From Eunapius fragilis (taxonomy: Eukaryota; Porifera; Demospongiae; Spongillida; Spongillidae): 64,000 nucleotides of DNA. The notes under the pieces are model-generated. The model did no database searches, was not told the DNA's origin, and saw nothing but the letters and a program-made list of their open reading frames with translations. The stretch lies in NCBI GenBank assembly GCA_963681505.1, contig OY811975.1, forward strand, positions 8,732,635 through 8,796,634, written 5' to 3'. The position numbers were made by a program, and so were the translations under genes. Below are positions 56,484-64,000 of this stretch, piece by piece; the stretch's first letter is position 1; each line of letters begins with the position of its first letter.

Positions 56484-56852
56484 CTATCTCACTAACCGGA
56501 CGCGCACACGCAAATCATATACACTGTTAATGTGCCTACGCTGCCATTTCTTTTGTGCATCCGCCTCTTCCGGAGTCAATGCCAGTCTATAGTCAAGCGA
56601 AAAAACTACAATCCAATTAGCGGTGACATCGGCCCCTAATGGGGATGCTACAACGACAAGCGCATAAGCATTGGAATTGATCGTGAGCTTAATTTTCTTT
56701 TTGGAACATAAACTCGGCGGGGTGGGAACCATATCATTAATGTAATTGTCCAGGTGGACGATGTGCATTCTTGATTGTCGCAGAGGAAGTAATTTTATAT
56801 ATAGGTACGTCGATTGCACGATCCCTTTCCTAAATGCAAACATTTGGGGCAT
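56484..56852 (-). CDS. Conserved 122-residue ORF of the array (unit 2), unrecognised
   Basis: Open over the full length. Differs from unit 1 at two residues that I see (Leu to Phe near the start, VVLSLD to VVFSLD). Confidence 0.4.
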   Translation of the reverse strand: MPQMFAFRKGIVQSTYLYIKLLPLRQSRMHIVHLDNYINDMVPTPPSLCSKKKIKLTINSNAYALVVVASPLGADVTANWIVVFSLDYRLALTPEEADAQKKWQRRHINSVYDLRVRVRLVR

Positions 56853-57552
56853 CTGTCTTTATGGAGAAAATTGTATCGACTCCTCATTCGGAATTATTTA
56901 GAAGTAGTTACTAATCTCATTCGCACAATTGATACTTGTGCGCGTCCGGAGAGAGAGATAGAGAAAGGGCAGGACAAGAGTGGGAGGCACTGAACAGATA
57001 CCGAAACACGTCAATAAAATGGTGGAGGCATTAGATGCTGAAACAGCAACTGTGTAAGTATGGCAATCGCAAATGAATAATGAAGTCTGTAAAAACAATT
57101 GTGGTCATTAATTATTCATTACGCGGCCGTACGGCCTTGCCCTTAAACGGTGGTGGGGGTATGCTGCTAACACCCTAGCATAGTCTGCCAACTACATAGA
57201 TGTCAGCTAAACCAGAGATTATATAACTCTGGCTGAACACCCTTTTGTGTTACCATAAAACTCTCTGGGCAGTAACACCCATCAAACCTAACACCCGTCG
57301 TTTTATTTTAACAGTGTAGTAAGTCGGTAGCGTTATTCGTTCAGATTATATAGCGATTCAAACGGAGAGCATTTTTATTTATAACGCTACGACATTTTCT
57401 CGTGAACTGTCCCTTATAATTGTTTAAATTTATTATAATTATACAATGCATGAAAATGGTTTCTATGTTCACACACCAACCAATGCCATTATTGCTAGAG
57501 AGTACTGGAAAATTACGTTTCAGGTAAGAAGAAGCATCAAGTCGCAGTATTA

Positions 57553-57972
57553 TTATTCCACGAGGAACATGGCGAGAACAATGATTGCCGATACGAGTAC
57601 GATACTGTAATTGAACGTCGCCTGAACAGCCGCTCCGTTATATCCATTTGCACAGTCAATCTTGTAGGCTTTTTGCGCCTCTGCCGCTCCATAACAGTCC
57701 ACAAAGACCTTGTATAGGGAATCACAAAGCGAACTACAGACGGCTGCTGTCAATGCTACAGTGTTATTGGTTTTTGCTGCGTCGACGAGGGCCTGACGGC
57801 ACGGGTAACTGATTAGGCCTTTCGAGGTAGCAAGTGCTACGCAATAATCGCCGACAGACTGCCTCTTCGTGACCATTTGTGATATTTGAGCTATGTTGCT
57901 TTCACTGCTGCAGCAAGACAGCATCATCAAGCCGATCCCTATAGCCATCACAATTTTACCCGATGAGGCCAT
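57553..57972 (-). CDS. Secreted six-cysteine protein, probably GPI-anchored (copy 4)
   Basis: Intact 139 residues. Relative to copy 1: Thr22 to Ser, Ala35 to Thr, Asn43 to Tyr (next to Cys44) and Thr105 to Ile (next to Asp106-Cys107). All six cysteines and both hydrophobic ends are kept. Confidence 0.75.
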   Translation of the reverse strand: MASSGKIVMAIGIGLMMLSCCSSESNIAQISQMVTKRQSVGDYCVALATSKGLISYPCRQALVDAAKTNNTVALTAAVCSSLCDSLYKVFVDCYGAAEAQKAYKIDCANGYNGAAVQATFNYSIVLVSAIIVLAMFLVE

Positions 57973-58036
57973 TTAATATCCGTCCGCTCCTTTTGTATTG
58001 ATACAGTGACACATGAACTACTCACTGAGTGGAATG

Positions 58037-58044
58037 GTTTTATA
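58037..58044 (-). promoter_or_regulatory. TATA box of six-Cys gene copy 4
   Basis: TATAAAAC, ~65 bp upstream of the ATG. Confidence 0.55.
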
Positions 58045-58239
58045 CATGCATGCGTTTTATTTTTATTTTCATGCCTGTATCAGATTGCGCACGGTTGCCA
58101 AATAACAAATATGAACATGACGTGGCAATTAATAATTGCGGGGGTGTAAACGTACGAAGAGAATGACATGCATGCTTCATTCTATCCACTGCAGGCTAAT
58201 TCTACTGTATTCGGTTGGGCCAGAATAGTGTTCATCTGG

Positions 58240-58434
58240 CCCCGGCCCCTTCCGCATAATGGCCATAGAATGTGACCCGCTGGAGGAGTGTAGTTATTTG
58301 CATGTATATGTTGCAGTACTATGTGGGCATGCATGTGTGTGTGTGTGAGTGCGTGCGTGTGTGTGGGGGGAGAGTGTGTTGTGTGTGTGTGAGTGGATGT
58401 GTGTGAGTATGAGTATGTGTGTATGTGTGTGTGC

Positions 58435-58503
<69 letters not shown>

Positions 58504-58839
58504 CGCACGTATGTAATAATTTTAGATGTTTTGGCTAGGCCAGGACACATCACCGGGCTCATGGTGGAAATGACGTACATTTATAATTAGTGAACCATGC
58601 CGCAACGTACTGTGAGGGGAAGAAATGTAATATCTGTAGCCGAGAATTATGGTTGGTTTTTATTACTAGAGCTATTCCGGCCAGTGAGCTCCTTTTATTT
58701 GCATTATATGTTGCAGTACCCATGTGGGCATGCATGTGTGTGTGTGAGTGCGTGCGTGCGTGTGTGTGGGGGGAGAGTGTGTTGTGTGTGTGAGTGTGTG
58801 TGTGTGTGTATGAGCATGAGTGTGTATGTGTGTATGTGT

Positions 58840-58890
<51 letters not shown>

Positions 58891-59451
58891 TGTATGTATG
58901 TGGGCGCGCGCGTATGTAATAATTTTAGATGTTTTGGCTAGGCCAGGACACATCACCGGGCTCCTGGTGGAAATGACGTACATTTATAATTAGTGAACCA
59001 TGCCGCAACGTACTGTGAGGGGAAGAAATATAATATCTGTAGCCGAGATTTATGGTTGGCTTTTATTACCAGAGCTATTCCGGCTGGTGAGCTCCTTGCT
59101 GCCCATTTGACTGATATGTATGCATTTATATGATGTTGATATGCATTTCTGTTGGTCCATACGTGCTAGAAGATTCTTCTATGATACATGCACATGATGA
59201 CCTAGACCCAGCTATAACCCCATCATCAAGGTAGGTATGGCCATAGCATGTGACCCTTTGGAGGAGTGTAGTTATTTGCATGTATAATTTGCAGTACGTA
59301 CTATACCTATGTGGGCATGCATGTGTGTACGTGTGTGTGCATGCGGGTGTGCGCGCGCGTGTGTGTGTTGTGTGTGTGTGTGTTTTGTGTGTGTATGTGA
59401 GTGTGCGTGTGTGCTGTGTGTGTTGGGTGTATGTGAGTGTGTGTGTGTGTG

Positions 59452-59527
<76 letters not shown>

Positions 59528-59620
59528 TGTGTGGGCGCGCGCGTTTGTAATAATTTTAGATGTTTTGGCTGGGCCAGGACACATCACAAGGCTCATGGTG
59601 GAAATGACGTCGATTAATAA
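58240..59620 (+). repeat. Three TG modules of array unit 3
   Basis: Modules at ~58240-58590, ~58690-59000 and ~59235-59620. The first two are closest to each other (both have TGTGGGGGGAGAGTGTG and end in CTAGGCCAGGACACATCACC), so the extra one arose by local duplication. Confidence 0.9.
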
Positions 59621-60619
59621 TTGGTGAACCATGGACGATCTCACTATTAGCTGTGATGAATCGGTATACTTCCGTCATAATGATTACTTAAGCCGCAAAC
59701 ACGCGTACTGTGATCTGAGGGGAAGAAATGCAATTTAAATTGTATCTGCGATGCGGTACTCCGTCCCACATGCATGCAGCTGTACCCTGGATACTTCTGG
59801 TTCTCATTCCATGTCCAGAATAAGGCCTTCGTTTGTTCTATTTTGTAAGTTCGGCCTTCACATAAACGGGGCGGGGTGGAGGGTCGAATATAGGTTGGAT
59901 TTCAATTGGATAACCATGCACTCCTAACTTGATAACAAAAGCAACAGCACAATTTTTGCCTGCATTAAAAAATATTAATTTTTGCAAGTATGCAACAAGG
60001 CTACCGTTTAAGTTTAGACAGTATGGATAGCAGTATACGGATGACTAGGTTGAATTGCAATTTGATAAAATCTCCTAACAGCAGCCATCCTAATAAAAAA
60101 AGCCACAGCGCAATTTTGCCTGCATTAGAATCTTTTCTTTTTCTTTTTTTTTGTTTGTTGCTATACTGAAGGCACAACTTGCTAAAAAAAACAAAGGCTT
60201 TATTCAGTTCCATGCAGGCAGAATTGAGTCGTAGCTTTTGTTGCGACTAATGCAACTCCAGGCAATTGAATCCGACCCTAATGCTCCACATACTGCCTAA
60301 ACTTAAATGCCCCCTGCCCACAGACACCAAATTTTTTTACTAATTTAATTTCAAGAAGAATTGCACAGTGGCTTTTCTTATAAATCCATGCATTATATTC
60401 TAGGCTACTACCAGCGTTTAAACATGAAGGCAGTTTACATAGGGTCGAATTTATATTGCAATTTTTATATATGTATGAAATTTTTTTAATTTTACAATGC
60501 CATATATATTCACGTTTATTGTAAATAAATTTAATTTAGAAAGGAAACAAAATATGAGAATCTATTCTGCAAGTAGAAGAGCTTCTCTCGATACCAGGTC
60601 AAGGAGTGGTTGTATATAA

Positions 60620-60993
60620 TGGCCAAGGTGAGCGTGCCCCTCGAATGCACATAACTGAACTTCGCAGTAACGAGTAGGCAAGGCGGCATCTCAACCACAT
60701 GATGGTTAAGCTATAGGCCTGGTTCCATGTAGCAGAGAGCAGAGAGGCCAGACGCTTATAGCTTGTTGTGCCTTGAGGCCCAAGGCCACCAGTGCAAGAG
60801 AGAATAAGTGGAATGAAAGAGGATGCTCGACTTCACGGATACGTTGGTCATATTTCCTCTTTTTCTCGTTTTGATGGCTACGATAGCATGCAGATAAAGA
60901 AGTCTTTTGATTCGAGGGGGCGTAAGGATTAAAAACCTTTGCATAAAAAATTGTTCCTGTCATTGTAATAGGGTACCCCCCCATAGGGGCCAA
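60620..60993 (-). mobile_element. Retroelement C-terminal nuclease-like fragment (unit 3)
   Basis: Third copy of the VFNPYAP/KKRKYDQRIREVEH fragment, with the same frame change. Confidence 0.65.
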
Positions 60994-61128
60994 TGTCGGG
61001 ATTTGACCTTCATTTAATCAAAAGCCCCACGGTTAGGGATTAATGATCGGTCGAATTGCCCGTCCACCACGCGTGTTTCTGTATCTGTTCAGTGCCTCCC
61101 TCTCTTGTCCCGCCCTTCCTCTATCTCA

Positions 61129-61497
61129 CTAACTGGCGCGGACGCGCACACGCAAATCATATACACTGTTAATGTGCCTACGCAGCCATTTCTTTTGTGC
61201 ATCCGCCTCTTCCGGAGTCAATGCCAGTCTATAGTCAAGCGAAAAAACTACAATCCAATTAGCGGTGACATCGGCCCCTAATGGGGATGCTACAACGACC
61301 AGCGCATAAACATTGGAATTGATCGTGAGCTTAATTTTCTTTTTGGAACATAAACTCGGCGAGGTGCTGGGAACCATATCATTAATGTAATTGTCCAGGT
61401 GGACGAAGTGCATTCTTGATTGTCGCAGAGGAAGTAATTTTATATATAGGTACTTCGATTGCACGATCCCTTTCCTAAATGCAAACATTTGGGGCAT
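61129..61497 (-). CDS. Conserved 122-residue ORF of the array (unit 3), unrecognised
   Basis: Open over the full length, with an in-frame +1 codon (VPSTSPS) and a different C-terminal end (RVRVRAS). A few further substitutions (Ile to Phe, Ala to Val, Gln to Leu). Confidence 0.4.
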   Translation of the reverse strand: MPQMFAFRKGIVQSKYLYIKLLPLRQSRMHFVHLDNYINDMVPSTSPSLCSKKKIKLTINSNVYALVVVASPLGADVTANWIVVFSLDYRLALTPEEADAQKKWLRRHINSVYDLRVRVRAS

Positions 61498-61649
61498 CTT
61501 TCTTTATGGTGGAAATTGTAACGACTCCTCATTCGGAATATTTAGAAGTAATTACTAATCTCATTCGCACAATTGATACTTGTGCGCGTCCGGAGAGAGA
61601 GATAGAGAAAGGTACGGTGGCCCGGTAGGTCGCGGGTGCGAGCAGCGGT

Positions 61650-62005
61650 TTGAGAGCAAAAATGCGTACGAGCAACGGTCTGAGAGCAAAATTGCGTACG
61701 GTTCGATAGCAAAATTGCGTACGGTTCGAGAGCAAAATTGCGTACGGTTCGAGAGCAAAATTGCGTACGGTTCGAGAGCAAAATTGCGTAGGGTTCGAGA
61801 GCAAAATTGCGTACGGTCCGAGAGCAAAATTGCGTGCGGTCCGAGAGCAAAATTGCGTGCGGTCCGAGAGCAAAATTGCGTGCGGTCCGAGAGCAAAATT
61901 GCGTACGGTCCGAGAGCAAAATTGCGTACGGTCCGAGAGCAAAATTGCGTATGGTCCGAGAGGAAAAGCGCGCAGGAGCTGAGAGCAAAAATGCGTATGA
62001 GCTGA
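61650..62005. repeat. 23-bp minisatellite at the array edge
   Basis: About fifteen units of GAGAGCAAAATTGCGTACGG plus TTC or TCC, with diverged units at both ends (AAAATGCGTACGAGCAACGG and GAGCTGAGAGC). Because 23 is not a multiple of three and no phase of the unit contains a stop, long frames appear in several phases on both strands; I do not call them genes. Confidence 0.95.
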
Positions 62006-62036
62006 GAGCAGCTGTTTACATGGAATTAGGCATTAC

Positions 62037-62236
62037 GCCATTTGTTTTTTTTTCTTCTTTAAAAAAATGGCTTCCAGTTGCATCGCTAGCGTCATCCGTT
62101 ATAACTTTTCCAAGGGCTGTTAACTTGTCCAAGGCTAGGGCTGTTAACATCCTGAGGCAGCGCAAGGCAGCTATTCTCGATCCCTGATTGCGCACCGGTG
62201 TGTAACTGTGTGTGGGCATGCATGCGTGTCTTGTGT
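62037..62236. other. Unique spacer between minisatellite and TG array
   Basis: GGCTGTTAACTTGTCCAAGG and a near repeat (CCAAGGCTAGGGCTGTTAAC) occur side by side. Nothing else seen. Confidence 0.4.
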
Positions 62237-62237
62237 G

Positions 62238-62350
<113 letters not shown>

Positions 62351-62520
62351 TTCCTTGTACATCGTGATGTGTATCTATTTGTCATACACCGGTACAGTGA
62401 AGAGCAGTCTTGGGAGATTTACCAAAAGCACGGTGAGTGATGTTTTCTAAATTAAGTTTTAGATTTACTTATTATGCATATAGAAAGCTGTGGTCTCAAC
62501 TTTTTAAAGTCGGCTGACTG

Positions 62521-62522
<2 letters not shown>

Positions 62523-62576
<54 letters not shown>

Positions 62577-62594
62577 ATGTGTATGTGTGTGTGG
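62523..62594 (+). repeat. TG microsatellite
   Basis: ~50 bp pure TG, then TGCATGTGTATG. Confidence 0.95.
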
Positions 62595-62659
62595 TTTGTC
62601 TGCATCATGCATGAGTATGTTCTAGGCGTTAAAGAAGGGAAATTTTACTTTTAAATCAA

Positions 62660-63235
62660 GCATACTTGTTTCGTCCCACTATTGATTGGGCTGAGGATCA
62701 TGTAACACTCAAGATTGTGATAATCAGCTTCAACCCAGAGCTCTCTAAGTTGCTGAGATGTTGTCCCTCCCTTACTCATTGCGTTGTTGCAGCTTTGATT
62801 GCCTCCCTGTCATTCTCAGGCTTGGGCAGTGCTGTTAACAGTAGACGACGGCAGTGTTCAACACCAAGGTCTCCCTCTCCCATTCCCCAGAGGGTCTTGT
62901 CAGGAATGATAATGATATAAGCTCAACATTTCCACATCTTGTTGGAATCTTCCTCCCCAGCCAATAGAGCTAACCTTCTGTCTGTAGTAGTTAGCTCCTC
63001 ATGCTTCCTCTTGGCTACCGGTGGTCACTTCCCCTGGGATGGGTTTGTACCTGGATTCCAATGAGTACCAGATGGCCATTGGTGGTGGCTTGAGTTGGAT
63101 ACTTCCGATCAGTCTATGGGCCCATTCTACCCCAATACTGCTCTCAACCCTTTTGGTCACCATGCTATGACCTGCAGGCAATGGAGCAGATATGGTCATA
63201 CGACATAGTCGACTACGGGATGAGGTATTCAACTT
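62660..63235 (-). other. Possible exon fragments, unrecognised
   Basis: Minus-strand frames near 63230-63000 (SMVTKRVESSIGVEWAHRLI then SIQLKPPPMAIWYSLESRYK) and 62910-62770 (TLWGMGEGDLGVEHCRRLLL, TALPKPENDREAIKAATTQ) have protein-like composition. I recognise no domain and cannot place splice sites. Confidence 0.25.
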
Positions 63236-63565
63236 TAATTGTGCCCTAGTGTATAGTAGGCTGTACTCTTAATACACTGTCATATATGTATTATAATAAT
63301 TATAATATTGCAAATAATAAGAAACATAAACCAAAGGTACATAAGTCAGTGTCTTATTCGGTCAGCTGTTGATGTCAGTAACTTCATGAGGGACAGGGAT
63401 GGCAAGGTGGTCATAATATTCATTTCTATCCTGACAAATGCAACAGACCATATACAATGTGCATTGCACAGATAACTGTGGTCAAAACATACCACATGGT
63501 TGTGGCGCAGTGTAACATACATGTAAATTCAGTGCAACATACATGTAAACTGTGTTTTAAGATTG
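63236..63565. other. No gene seen
   Basis: AT-rich left half; contains a short tandem pair (AACATACATGTAAA, 63512 and 63537). Confidence 0.4.
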
Positions 63566-63568
63566 AAT

Positions 63569-63600
<32 letters not shown>

Positions 63601-63652
63601 CATTGTGTGCGTGTGTGTGTGTGTGTGTGTGTGCGTGTGTGTGTGTGTGCAT
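63566..63652 (+). repeat. TG/CG microsatellite
   Basis: TG tracts split by GCGCGCGCATTG. A further TG run begins at ~63975 and leaves the window. Confidence 0.95.
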
Positions 63653-64000
63653 GGTGGGTGAACAACACACCTCCTGTTTGCAGAAGCATACTTCAATTTG
63701 TACTGTGGTTATCTGATAATAGACGGTGGACTACAAGGTATGAAACGCAAACATTTTGCTGGATCTTGTCATTATAATCTGCTACTTATCACATGTACAG
63801 GATATTTTCATGGCTACTTTCCCTAGTGCTGCCTGCATTTAGTGTAGTATAGTGTAGGTATAGGCAGTGGATAGTTGTTGGCAACACAATACAGAGCCTA
63901 GAAAGCAGTCAGGCATAGTTTACTGCAATTATGCTTACTTAAAAAAACACAAGGGTGCTGATTACATACACTCTGTGTGTATGTGTGTGGTGTGTATGTG

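Larger units (their letters stand above)
52747..57039. repeat. Tandem array unit 2
   Basis: 4293 bp, same content as unit 1 without the transposon insertion. Joins unit 1 at CATTAGATGCTGAAACAGC. Confidence 0.95.
57040..61612. repeat. Tandem array unit 3, longer by an extra TG module
   Basis: 4573 bp. About 350 bp longer than unit 2, because a third TG module (58680-59000) was added beside the first. Homology ends after GATAGAGAAAGG at 61612, ~90 bp short of a full unit, at the 23-bp minisatellite. Confidence 0.95.

Noticed and set aside
61529-62187. Several 110-150-codon frames on both strands
   Set aside because: All derive from the 23-bp minisatellite, which has no stop in several phases.

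Overview
This is a eukaryotic window with animal-like genes, rich in introns and repeats, and most likely from a sponge (Porifera, probably a demosponge). Three things point that way: large multi-pass membrane proteins with right-handed beta-helix ectodomains, which expand greatly in sponges; exons of talin, an animal-type adhesion protein; and animal retroelement families (BEL/Pao, short-LTR Ty3/gypsy, and a LINE-like reverse transcriptase with a C-terminal nuclease-like domain). The taxon is inferred; no rRNA or mitochondrial marker is present.

Layout. 0.5-3.6 kb holds gene and LINE scraps: a decayed RING plus zinc-finger gene, a LINE tail, and the last exon of a membrane protein. A 17-bp minisatellite follows at 3.9-4.2 kb. 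4.4-11.9 kb is a decayed BEL/Pao element whose 5' end was hit by a much younger Ty3/gypsy element (7525-11772). 12.3-20.2 kb is the main host locus, on the minus strand: a signal peptide plus beta-helix exon (18.6-20.2 kb) and a second large exon with more beta-helix, a Cys-rich juxtamembrane segment and about nine or ten membrane helices (12.3-15.2 kb). These are probably one gene with a ~3.4 kb intron full of repeats. 20.2-24.2 kb is gene-poor with a 13-bp minisatellite. 24.2-28.9 kb is a head-to-tail series of LINE fragments on the minus strand.

30.4-33.0 kb is a dispersed copy of a segment that recurs from 45.7 kb. It carries a small secreted ORF (plus strand) and a 139-residue secreted, Cys-rich, probably GPI-anchored protein (minus strand). 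34.5-35.3 kb holds four talin rod exons. 36.6-37.7 kb is a dead hAT transposon inside a TG-repeat module. 38-42 kb holds MITEs, an inverted repeat and LTR-retroelement fossils. 42.5-43.9 kb is a broken relative of the beta-helix gene. 44.9-45.7 kb is a ~157-bp tandem repeat.

46.7-61.6 kb is a three-unit tandem array (period ~4.29 kb). Each unit carries one copy of the 139-residue gene, a conserved 122-residue ORF, a retroelement nuclease-like fragment and two or three TG modules. The first unit's gene is split by a 1725-bp DNA transposon with a 7-bp target duplication; the other two copies and the dispersed copy are intact. The array stops at a 23-bp minisatellite (61.65-62.0 kb). The rest is TG microsatellites and unrecognised sequence.

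The most novel biology is the tandemly amplified six-cysteine surface-protein family, together with the TG-bearing module that marks the array units and duplication junctions.
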